Positions 16,533 to 23,790 of a DNA stretch of 39,676 nucleotides are shown piece after piece. The stretch's first letter is position 1. Every line of letters starts with the position of its first letter. The stretch comes from an actinobacterium SCGC AAA278-I18. Lineage in GTDB: Bacteria; Actinomycetota; Actinomycetes; Nanopelagicales; Nanopelagicaceae. The DNA is taken from contig KB900392.1 of NCBI GenBank assembly GCA_000378865.1, positions 1-39,676 on the forward strand, read 5' to 3'. Below the pieces are notes generated by a model that did not search any database, was not told the DNA's origin, and saw only the letters and a program-made list of their open reading frames with translations. A program made the translations under genes and the position numbers.

Positions 16533-16846
16533 CTGCCTTTTCGGTATCTAAGAATAACCTTTCCAAAAAACTGCTCACCTGCAAGCCATCCCCATTTCTT
16601 GGAGTCTTCACTACTTGGATCATCACCCTCTACCCAATACCTAACAACGCCATGCTCCATACGACTCTCTTTAAGCCGTTTTAATAACTCAACACCAGGT
16701 CTAATTGGATCTTGGATTAGATAGACCGCTCCAATTTTTAGGGTGTGCTTTTTGCCACTTAGCTTGCGCACAAGTAGCCAATCTCCTTGGCGGTAGGCCG
16801 GACTCATAGAGATGCCAGAAACTGCCACCGTGCTAAAACCGAACAT
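16529..16846 (-). CDS. sodX: Nickel superoxide dismutase maturation peptidase (SodX, 105 aa)
   Basis: A small S26-family peptidase with SGISMSPAYRQGDWLLVRK (catalytic Ser about residue 13) and a Lys in VELLKRLKE (about residue 56) forming the Ser/Lys dyad, then the WVEGDDPSSEDSKKWGW box. It is shorter than LepB and without an obvious long membrane helix, as in SodX proteins that trim the SodN leader to expose the nickel hook. The adjacent divergent sodN gene makes the assignment secure. The stop overlaps the kgd stop by four bases. Only 51 bases separate its start from that of sodN. Confidence 0.9.
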   Translation of the reverse strand: MFGFSTVAVSGISMSPAYRQGDWLLVRKLSGKKHTLKIGAVYLIQDPIRPGVELLKRLKESRMEHGVVRYWVEGDDPSSEDSKKWGWLAGEQFFGKVILRYRKGS

Positions 16847-16873
16847 GCGGAGTATTCTGCCACTTATAAATTA

Positions 16874-16883
16874 GATTTAAATC
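16874..16883. promoter_or_regulatory. Palindrome between sodX and sodN
   Basis: GATTTAAATC, extended as TTAGATTTAAATCAA, lies in the 51-base gap between the divergent starts and ends five bases before the sodN ribosome-binding site. It may be an operator or part of overlapping promoters. It does not resemble the Streptomyces Nur box as I know it. Confidence 0.35.
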
Positions 16884-16897
16884 AACTAAGGAGAGAA

Positions 16898-17305
16898 ATG
16901 ATAAATTCATTAATAGCAAGATTTGCACCTAAGCAAACAGTGTTCGCACACTGTGATTTACCATGTGGTGTTTATGATCCAGCCCAAGCCAAGATTGAAG
17001 CCCTATCTGTCAAAGCTTGTATGGAGAAGTATGCGGCTAGCAGTGATGCTGATTTTAAATCACGTGCGGTTGCAATCAAAGAGGAGAGATCAGAGTTAGT
17101 AAAGCATCACCTTTGGGTCTTATGGACAGATTACTTTAAGCCAAACCATTTTGAAGCCTATCCAAAACTTCATGCATTGTTTAATGAAGCAACCAAGCTT
17201 GCAGGTGCTGGTGGAAGCAAGGGAACAAATGATGTTACTGTTGCTGAAAAGTTAATTGGCAAGATCGATGAGATTGCTGAGATTTTTTGGGCAACTAAAA
17301 AATAA
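16898..17305 (+). CDS. sodN: Nickel superoxide dismutase precursor (135 aa)
   Basis: ATG 16898 follows AAGGAGAG (16888-16895). A longer open frame runs upstream to 16787 but has no such site and would overlap sodX. A 17-residue leader ending TVFA is followed by the nickel hook HCDLPCGVYDPAQ. His18, Cys19 and Cys23 become ligands His1, Cys2 and Cys6 of the mature enzyme after SodX cleavage. The rest is a four-helix bundle of normal length. It disproportionates superoxide in the cytosol. In Streptomyces sodN and sodX are colinear; here they diverge. A strong terminator follows (17315-17359). Confidence 0.97.
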   Translation: MINSLIARFAPKQTVFAHCDLPCGVYDPAQAKIEALSVKACMEKYAASSDADFKSRAVAIKEERSELVKHHLWVLWTDYFKPNHFEAYPKLHALFNEATKLAGAGGSKGTNDVTVAEKLIGKIDEIAEIFWATKK

Positions 17306-17314
17306 TTAACAAGT

Positions 17315-17359
17315 AATCGCTAGTGGCTTAGAAATTTAAGCTGCTAGCGATTTTGTTTT
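17315..17359 (+). terminator. Intrinsic terminator after sodN
   Basis: AATCGCTAG (17315-17323) pairs with CTAGCGATT (17344-17352), with a second inner stem GCTTA/TAAGC, followed by TTTTGTTTTC. It starts ten bases past the sodN stop and overlaps the last codons of the convergent thioesterase gene. Confidence 0.85.
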
Positions 17360-17780
17360 CTTTAATAGGAATTCCTTTTTCTGCCACCATCGACTCGGCA
17401 GCAACTCTGGCCATAAAGGAGACTCGTTCTACAAATTTTCTAGTTATTAATCCAGTTGCAATTAATCTAGCGCTTTGATGAACTTCAACCTCAAACTTAA
17501 GTAAGTTATCGGCTAGTCCTAAGCATCTGGCGGTGGCGTGAATTTCAAAGCCAATTCCAATAGCACCAGATATTTCTATTTGAGAATTTGTAGTAATTGT
17601 AGTTTCGCCAAAATCTAAAAATTCAATTATTGCTGTGCTACACGCGCTCTCTATTAAAGATAACAACTGATTAGTCCCGACAACTGGTAGATCATTAACA
17701 CCTTGAGCAACAGAGGTGTCCCCCGGGCGGATTGTCATGGCTGACATACCAATTGCGCCAATTACTTGCTCTGGTTTCAT
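17328..17780 (-). CDS. Hot-dog thioesterase, FlK-like (about 150 aa)
   Basis: The central part, VGTNQLLSLIESACSTAIIEF followed by TTITTNSQIEISGAIGIGFEIHATA and LLKFEVEVHQSARLIATGLITRKFV, fits the single hot-dog fold of fluoroacetyl-CoA-thioesterase-like proteins: a helix with a catalytic-type Glu, then strands. The physiological acyl-CoA is unknown; most relatives have no link to fluoroacetate. Start ATG 17780 is preferred; GTG 17786 is in frame two codons earlier, and neither has a ribosome-binding site. It follows rsrA by 25 bases and may be co-transcribed with sigR-rsrA. Its 3' end contains the sodN terminator. Confidence 0.75.
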   Translation of the reverse strand: MKPEQVIGAIGMSAMTIRPGDTSVAQGVNDLPVVGTNQLLSLIESACSTAIIEFLDFGETTITTNSQIEISGAIGIGFEIHATARCLGLADNLLKFEVEVHQSARLIATGLITRKFVERVSFMARVAAESMVAEKGIPIKENKIASSLNF

Positions 17781-17805
17781 AATCACAAGATTAGTGATTA
17801 ATTAA

Positions 17806-18207
17806 TTATTCTTGCGGGAACTCTCTGTGGATTTCGCTAGTTATTTCAATTTGAGTCGCACCTTCAGAGGTAATTTCCGTATAAGTGGTTTGGGTATAGG
17901 TAATTTCACTTAACAGTTGCGAGCCCTCCTGCTGGATCATTTGATTATAGAGATCGGCGGTTTGTTGATTAATTCGATGGTTTAGCTCCTGTGGAGCTGT
18001 TTCATTTAATGCATTACACAAAAGATTTCGTATTAAAGCAAGTGCGGTGTTCTCTTGCTCCATTTGTACTCGACATGGTGCACACTCACCAAAGTGAATC
18101 TCTACTAAATTTAATTGATCGTTATCAAAGATTTCATGATCAATATAAAGCACAATATTTGGTAGTACCTGATCACAAGGCATCATGTGATGATTTCCGC
18201 AACTCAT
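17806..18207 (-). CDS. rsrA: RsrA-type zinc anti-sigma factor (133 aa)
   Basis: Zinc-associated anti-sigma protein of the mycothiol/thiol-stress system. Cys11 and the motif H38-x3-C42-x2-C45 (HFGECAPC) match the redox zinc site of RsrA. Oxidation forms a disulphide, releases zinc and frees the sigma factor (known for the family). The start overlaps the sigR stop by four bases (ATGA), so synthesis is coupled. It is longer than typical RsrA (about 105 residues), the extra part being a Thr/Glu/Ile-rich tail of about 35 residues ([14 protein letters not shown]...) without cysteine. Confidence 0.9.
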   Translation of the reverse strand: MSCGNHHMMPCDQVLPNIVLYIDHEIFDNDQLNLVEIHFGECAPCRVQMEQENTALALIRNLLCNALNETAPQELNHRINQQTADLYNQMIQQEGSQLLSEITYTQTTYTEITSEGATQIEITSEIHREFPQE

Positions 18208-18914
18208 ACTTGATCACCTGCTTTATTTTTTCCATAGCCACGATCTTTTGCGTACTCAGCAAGAGATGCTCTTAATAATTTACGCCCCCGATGTAGACGG
18301 GACATAACAGTGCCGGTTGGCACACCCATAATTTCAGCGATCTCTTTATAAGCAAAACCTTCCACATCCGATAAATAAACTGCCATTCGAAACTCCTCAG
18401 GCATAGCAGCTAACGCCTCTTTCACATCTTTATCTGCAATATTTTCTAATACCTCATCCTCTGCAGATTTTCCTAAATCACTTGTATGAGATGAAGCATC
18501 AGCAATCTGCCAATCCTCTATTTCACCACCTGATATTTGTGGCCGACGTTGGTCTTTGCGGTAATTATTAATAAATGTGGTGGTAAGAATTCGATATAGC
18601 CAAGCTTTTAGATTTGTACCAGGTTCAAATTGATGAAAACTTGTAAATGCTTTTGCAAATGTATCTTGTACTAAATCCTGAGCATCATGTGGATTTTTTG
18701 TATAACGAAGGGCAGCACCATAAAGTTGAGATGTAAAAACTAAAGCATCTCTTTCAAACCTTGCTTTTCGCTGAGCTAAGGTTTCTTTTTCTCGGTCAAC
18801 TACCGCTGGTAGTAAATCTTCATTACTCATTTGAGCCAAGGCTACCTCGAATGGGGTTTTAGGAATCAACATATAATTTTTATTTCGCCTAGTAATTTGG
18901 CGTAACTCATTCAT
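18204..18914 (-). CDS. sigR: ECF sigma factor SigR/SigH (thiol-oxidative stress)
   Basis: Region 2 is clear (about 62-108: [43 protein letters not shown]), followed by a linker and region 4 (about 172-220: [42 protein letters not shown]). It directs transcription of disulphide-stress genes. The start could be 18914 or one of the ATGs at codons 15 and 29. The first leaves about 50 residues before region 2, recalling the extended isoform of Streptomyces SigR. A consensus SigR promoter lies at 18923-18948, so the gene is probably autoactivated. The order sigR-rsrA next to divergent aroA-rsgA is a conserved actinobacterial arrangement. Confidence 0.93.
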   Translation of the reverse strand: MNELRQITRRNKNYMLIPKTPFEVALAQMSNEDLLPAVVDREKETLAQRKARFERDALVFTSQLYGAALRYTKNPHDAQDLVQDTFAKAFTSFHQFEPGTNLKAWLYRILTTTFINNYRKDQRRPQISGGEIEDWQIADASSHTSDLGKSAEDEVLENIADKDVKEALAAMPEEFRMAVYLSDVEGFAYKEIAEIMGVPTGTVMSRLHRGRKLLRASLAEYAKDRGYGKNKAGDQV

Positions 18915-18922
18915 AGAAGTAA

Positions 18923-18948
18923 AACCTGTAGCGTCGGTACTTTATTCC
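18923..18948 (-). promoter_or_regulatory. SigR-type promoter of sigR
   Basis: On the minus strand GGAAT (18944-18948), exactly 18 bases, then GTT (18923-18925). This fits the known SigR/SigH consensus GGAAT-N18/19-GTT. Transcription would begin within a few bases of the sigR ATG at 18914, giving a nearly leaderless mRNA or use of an internal start. Confidence 0.8.
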
Positions 18949-19009
18949 CGCCTACTATCGGTTAAACCACGCTTAAAAGCCCAGTCTCAAAAAGATAGGG
19001 GTGGGTAGA

Positions 19010-20317
19010 ATGGTGGATATGACAAATTGGAGTGCACCTTTTCGTGGCGGTTTAACTGGTGCTGCTCCTAAACCAATTAATGCAATTATAAATATTCCCG
19101 GATCAAAGTCAGCAACTAACCGAGCATTAGTACTTGCAGCAATCGCAGCAACGCCATCAATATTGCGTAAGCCTCTCTCCTCTAGAGATACTGATTTGAT
19201 GGTTAATGGATTGTGTAACTTAGGGTGCAAAATTGAAGAGATTAAAACCCCTAATGGCTTTGATTACAAAATTACTCCAAAACAATTATCAGGACCTGCT
19301 CATATAGAGGTTGGTAATGCTGGAACTGTTATGCGTTTTCTGCCTCCAATTGCATCTCTTGCTACTGGTTTAATTCATTTTGATGGTGATGCACGATCAC
19401 ATGAGCGACCACTTGCACCAGTAATTAATGCTTTAGAACAACTTGGAGTATCAATTGAACATGGAAATAAATACAAATTACCATTAACAATTAATGGTGC
19501 TGGGAGGGTAAAAGGTGGCGTGGTTGAGATTGATGCCAGCGCATCTAGTCAATTTATTTCAGCGCTGTTATTGCTAGGACCGGCAACTGAGCAAGGAATT
19601 ACTGTTAAACATATCGGAACTTCACTTCCTTCTATGCCCCATATTGAAATGACAATTCAAATGTTGCGCACCTTTGGCGCCCAGGTTGAGATTGGTAATA
19701 ATAGTTGGAGTGTTAAGCCTGGTAAATTAACTGGACAGGATTTAACAATTGAACCTGATCTATCAAATGCTGCACCATTTATGGCAGCTGCCATGATTTG
19801 CGGTGGTGTCGTTGAGATAAAAGACTGGCCCAAATCAACTGCTCAACCAGGTGATCAGTTGCGAAGCATCTTTACAAAAATGGGAGCAAAGATCGAACAA
19901 GGTGGTTATGGCTTAAAAATTTCAGGTAGCGGAAAGATTCTCGGTATTGATATTGATCTGCATGATGTTGGTGAATTAACCCCATCAATTGCTGCGGTTG
20001 CAGCTTTAGCAGATTCACCATCAACACTTCGCGGGATTGCTCATCTTCGCCTGCATGAGACAGATCGCCTTGCCGCACTTGCTACTGAGATAAACAATCT
20101 TGGTGGTTCAGTTACCGAAGGTCCAGGTGAGTTACTAATTAAACCAACTCAACTTAAAGCTTCCCAGATATTTAGAAGTTATGAGGATCATCGGATGGCA
20201 ACTGCTGGTGCCATTATTGGATTGGCAGTTGAAGGTGTAGTTGTTGAAAATATTGAAACAACTAAAAAAACCTTATCGGATTTTCCCAGCATGTGGCAAG
20301 GAATGCTTGATGGTTAG
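19010..20317 (+). CDS. aroA: 3-phosphoshikimate 1-carboxyvinyltransferase (EPSP synthase)
   Basis: Sixth step of the shikimate pathway, PEP plus shikimate-3-phosphate. Landmarks are INIPGSKSATNRALVLAA (about 27-44), SSRDTDLMVNGL, VGNAGTVMRFLPP, RSHERPLAPV, SASSQFISALLL and the C-terminal HLRLHETDRLAAL and SYEDHRMATAGAIIGL. About 435 residues, normal. ATG 19010 is chosen because AGGGG (18997-19001) lies eight bases upstream; GTG 19001 and ATG 19019 are in-frame alternatives. Divergent from sigR across about 95 bases. The last 8 bases overlap rsgA. Confidence 0.96.
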   Translation: MVDMTNWSAPFRGGLTGAAPKPINAIINIPGSKSATNRALVLAAIAATPSILRKPLSSRDTDLMVNGLCNLGCKIEEIKTPNGFDYKITPKQLSGPAHIEVGNAGTVMRFLPPIASLATGLIHFDGDARSHERPLAPVINALEQLGVSIEHGNKYKLPLTINGAGRVKGGVVEIDASASSQFISALLLLGPATEQGITVKHIGTSLPSMPHIEMTIQMLRTFGAQVEIGNNSWSVKPGKLTGQDLTIEPDLSNAAPFMAAAMICGGVVEIKDWPKSTAQPGDQLRSIFTKMGAKIEQGGYGLKISGSGKILGIDIDLHDVGELTPSIAAVAALADSPSTLRGIAHLRLHETDRLAALATEINNLGGSVTEGPGELLIKPTQLKASQIFRSYEDHRMATAGAIIGLAVEGVVVENIETTKKTLSDFPSMWQGMLDG

Positions 20318-21362
20318 ATCAAATAAAAATTGGGATGAAGACGATGTAAAGGTAAATAAATCTCGGCAATTTGGGGCAAGTAACAAAGCCCGCCCGCGCA
20401 CAAAAGATCGGCCAGATTATTCAAAGGCTCAGACTGCAACGATTATTGAGGTTGATCGAGGTCGGGTGCAATGTTTAATTCAGAGCGGTAGTAGTAAATC
20501 AATTATTACCGCTATGAAAGCACGCGAATTAGGGAAAAAATCTGTTGTGGTTGGTGATCTGGTATCAGTTGTGGGAGACATATCTGGCACAGCTGGCTCG
20601 CTGGCTCGAGTAGTTGCAGTTTTGCCTCGGAAGAACTCATTAACTAGAACTATTGATGATCATGTAAATGATGAGCGTGTGATTGTGGCGAATGTTGATC
20701 AGATAGCAATTGTAATTGCTACGGCAAATCCAGAGCCCCGGGAAGGTTTTGTTGATCGTGCCTTAGTTGTTGCCTATGACCAAGGCATTAGACCAATAAT
20801 AATTATGACAAAGCATGACTTAGGAAGTGGTGATGAGTTTTTAGAGACCTATAAGGATCTAGATATTGCTGTTTATAAGATTGATCGCTCCTCTGATTTA
20901 ACTAAATTACAAGAAGGATTAGCAAAGAAAATAACAGTTTTGCTTGGTCACTCCGGAGTTGGTAAATCAACCTTAGTAAATAACTTACTTGAAAGCTCGA
21001 AAAATCGAACCGTTGGTCACGATAGTGAATCTACATACCGTGCTATTGGTGATGTAAATGAAGTAACTGGCAGAGGTAGACACACCTCTTCAAGTGCGAT
21101 TGCATTGCCATTGTCATCATCATTTGATGGTGAAAACTTTGGTTGGATCATTGACACACCAGGTGTTCGCTCCTTTGGTATTGCCCATGTTCAACCTTCA
21201 AGAGTGATTTCAGCTTTTCCAGAATTTGCAGATGCAATTAAGCATTGCCCAAAAAATTGCACTCATAATGAGCAAAGTTGTGCGCTAAATAAGTGGCCCG
21301 GATTAACTAATCAAAATCTGGCTAGGTTAGAAAGCCTGCGGAGGGTTCTCGCAGCCGAGTAA
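20310..21362 (+). CDS. rsgA: Small ribosomal subunit biogenesis GTPase RsgA
   Basis: A circularly permuted GTPase that checks 30S subunit maturation. An Arg/Lys-rich N-terminus leads to an OB-fold (about 38-100), then the permuted G motifs: TKHD (G4), the P-loop GHSGVGKSTLVNNLL (G1) and DTPGVRSFG (G3). A zinc finger closes it (CPKNC-TH-x5-C). ATG 20310 overlaps the aroA stop by eight bases and has AAGGA seven bases before it; the open frame extends to 20241 but inside aroA. aroA-rsgA is a conserved actinobacterial pair. Confidence 0.95.
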   Translation: MVRSNKNWDEDDVKVNKSRQFGASNKARPRTKDRPDYSKAQTATIIEVDRGRVQCLIQSGSSKSIITAMKARELGKKSVVVGDLVSVVGDISGTAGSLARVVAVLPRKNSLTRTIDDHVNDERVIVANVDQIAIVIATANPEPREGFVDRALVVAYDQGIRPIIIMTKHDLGSGDEFLETYKDLDIAVYKIDRSSDLTKLQEGLAKKITVLLGHSGVGKSTLVNNLLESSKNRTVGHDSESTYRAIGDVNEVTGRGRHTSSSAIALPLSSSFDGENFGWIIDTPGVRSFGIAHVQPSRVISAFPEFADAIKHCPKNCTHNEQSCALNKWPGLTNQNLARLESLRRVLAAE

Positions 21363-21387
21363 GAAAAGAGAGAGTAATCTTTCTGCC

Positions 21388-23655
21388 GTGAGTAAAACTA
21401 TGGAGTCGGGCCAATTGAAAACTAGACAAGTAGATCTGCGCCTAACTGGTATGACCTGCTCCTCCTGTGTAAGCACTATTGAGAGATCACTTAACAAACT
21501 ACCAGGTGTAAGAGCTGCGGTAAATCTGGCAATGGAATCTGCTCACATAATTGCAGCGGTAAATATTTCAGAGGAGGAGTTGATTGCAGCGGTAACTGAT
21601 GCTGGATATCAAGCAACTATCTTTAAGGGTGAGCGGGAATCATTTGAAAAATCAAATAGATTAGGGATCAGATTATTACTAACTCTATTGCTAACTGCGC
21701 CGATAATTCTTATTTCAATGGTTGGTGGCATAAATAAGAGAGTTGATAAATTATTAGTAGATATTTTGCCACCCTCACTATTAGATAAAGTAGTAGCTCC
21801 AGCTACGATCTGGCTTTCAATCGCACTATCGGTAATAGTTGTTTTAGTACTGGCTTGGCCAATTCACCGTGCAGCAATTAAAAACTTATTAAACCCAACA
21901 ATGGATACCTTAGTTTGCCTCGGCTCACTTATCTCACTTAGTTGGAGTATTTATTCAGCTGCAACCTATGTTGTAAAGGATAAATTAATGCCTTCGGTCT
22001 ATCCCGAAGTATCTGCCTCGGTAATATTTTTTGTAATGCTAGGAAGATATTTAGAGCATCGAGCAAAGCGGAAAGCTGGTTCTGCCCTTGCAGAGTTATT
22101 TAAGTTATCGGTAAATGAGGTTGGGGTAAAGCGAGTTTATGGAACTGAAATAGTTTCAATTGACCGGCTACTTGTCGATGATTTATTTGTAGTAAAGCCA
22201 GGAGATAAAATTGCAACTGATGGCCAAGTTGTCTCTGGGTTTAGCACAATCAATAACGCATTCTTAACTGGCGAGGCAATGCCGATTGAGGTTGCGGTAA
22301 ATGATTTGGTATATGCCGGATCTATAAACAACAATGGAAATTTACTTGTTAAAGCAACTCGAGTCGGAGCCGATACTGAATTAGCACGGATAACAAGAAT
22401 GGTACTTGCTGCACAATCTGAAAAAGCACCAGCTCAACAGTTGGCAGATAAGGTAAGTAGAATTTTTGTTCCAGTTGTTTTACTACTTGCAATCGCAACA
22501 TTTTTGGCTTGGTATTTGGTAGATAATCAATTATCTAAATCAATTGCTACCGCAGTTTCTGTATTAGTTATTGCCTGCCCATGTGCGCTGGGATTGGCCA
22601 CACCTATCGCATTACTAGTTGCATCTGGAAAAGCCGCAAAAAAAGGTATTGTTATTAGATCACCAAGATCAATTGAAAAAGCAGTTGGTATAACTGATGT
22701 GGTATTTGATAAGACCGGCACCATTACAACTGGCCAAATGTCATTATTGGAAATGGTATTAATTGATAACCCACTAACTACTGATAGCACAGCAATCTCT
22801 GCTTCAGATTTAATGAGCTATGCACTAAGTATTGAATCTATGGACTCTCACCCAATTGCAACAGCAATCGCCTCCTCACTAGCAAAACAAGGAGTAACAA
22901 TTTTTCCAGTGAGTGAGTTTGAACAAACCTCTGGAGTTGGCGTAGCAGGGCGAGTGCTATCGCCAGCTAGCAGCAAAGCGGTATTAATAGGCTCGCCAAT
23001 TTCAATTGCTCGTAGCACTACTGAATTTGCACCAAAATTAGTTGCAGCTATCAAAGCCGGACAAGGGCGCGCAAACACAGTTGCAGTACTCGCTATTGAT
23101 GGTTTGGCATATGGTGTTTTTGAGGTTGGTGATGAGATTAAGCCAGATGGTAGGCAGGCTATTGAAACCTTACAATCAACTGGAATTAATACCTGGCTAA
23201 TTACTGGTGACAGTGAGGTTGCTGCGATATCAATGGGCTCACAAGCTGGTATTCCAATTGATCATATTTATGCAGCAGCAACACCAGAGGATAAGGTTAA
23301 TTTTGTTAGCTTCCTGCAGGAAAAGGGAAAGGTATTAATGATTGGCGATGGCATAAATGATGCCGCTGCTATTGCGCAAGCAGATCTAAGTATCGCAATG
23401 GGATCTGGCACAGATACCGCAATTGCGGCAGCAGATATAACTTTAATTAGACCATCATTAATTGCCACCCTTGATGCCATAGCAATTTGTGAGAAAACAG
23501 TACGAATTATTAAATCTAATCTTGGTTGGGCGTTTTTCTATAACTTAATTTGTATTCCAGTTGCAGTAAGTGGCAATTTATCACCGATCTATGCTGCTGC
23601 TGCGATGTCTTTATCATCGCTATTTGTAGTTTTAAATAGCTTACGTATTAAATAA
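21388..23655 (+). CDS. Copper-translocating P1B-type ATPase
   Basis: One N-terminal heavy-metal-associated domain with MTCSSC (about 23-28), about eight membrane helices, the ion-binding CPCALGLATP, the phosphorylation motif DKTGTITTG, the SHPIATAI helix of the nucleotide domain and MIGDGINDAAA. CPC together with an MxCxxC domain indicates monovalent copper (or silver) export, as in CopA/CtpV. 755 residues, full length. GTG 21388 is 25 bases past rsgA; ATG 21400 is possible. No CsoR-type repressor or copper chaperone gene is adjacent. Confidence 0.92.
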   Translation: MSKTMESGQLKTRQVDLRLTGMTCSSCVSTIERSLNKLPGVRAAVNLAMESAHIIAAVNISEEELIAAVTDAGYQATIFKGERESFEKSNRLGIRLLLTLLLTAPIILISMVGGINKRVDKLLVDILPPSLLDKVVAPATIWLSIALSVIVVLVLAWPIHRAAIKNLLNPTMDTLVCLGSLISLSWSIYSAATYVVKDKLMPSVYPEVSASVIFFVMLGRYLEHRAKRKAGSALAELFKLSVNEVGVKRVYGTEIVSIDRLLVDDLFVVKPGDKIATDGQVVSGFSTINNAFLTGEAMPIEVAVNDLVYAGSINNNGNLLVKATRVGADTELARITRMVLAAQSEKAPAQQLADKVSRIFVPVVLLLAIATFLAWYLVDNQLSKSIATAVSVLVIACPCALGLATPIALLVASGKAAKKGIVIRSPRSIEKAVGITDVVFDKTGTITTGQMSLLEMVLIDNPLTTDSTAISASDLMSYALSIESMDSHPIATAIASSLAKQGVTIFPVSEFEQTSGVGVAGRVLSPASSKAVLIGSPISIARSTTEFAPKLVAAIKAGQGRANTVAVLAIDGLAYGVFEVGDEIKPDGRQAIETLQSTGINTWLITGDSEVAAISMGSQAGIPIDHIYAAATPEDKVNFVSFLQEKGKVLMIGDGINDAAAIAQADLSIAMGSGTDTAIAAADITLIRPSLIATLDAIAICEKTVRIIKSNLGWAFFYNLICIPVAVSGNLSPIYAAAAMSLSSLFVVLNSLRIK

Positions 23656-23659
23656 AGAT

Positions 23660-23736
<77 letters not shown>

Positions 23737-23790
23737 TCGGTAATGCAATCTTAGAGCAGCCGAGGCAATTGTCCCAAATATTGAATTAAA

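Noticed and set aside
16787-16897. N-terminal extension of SodN to 16787
   Set aside because: It overlaps the divergent sodX, lacks a ribosome-binding site, and would give a leader far too long for NiSOD; ATG 16898 has AAGGAGAG.
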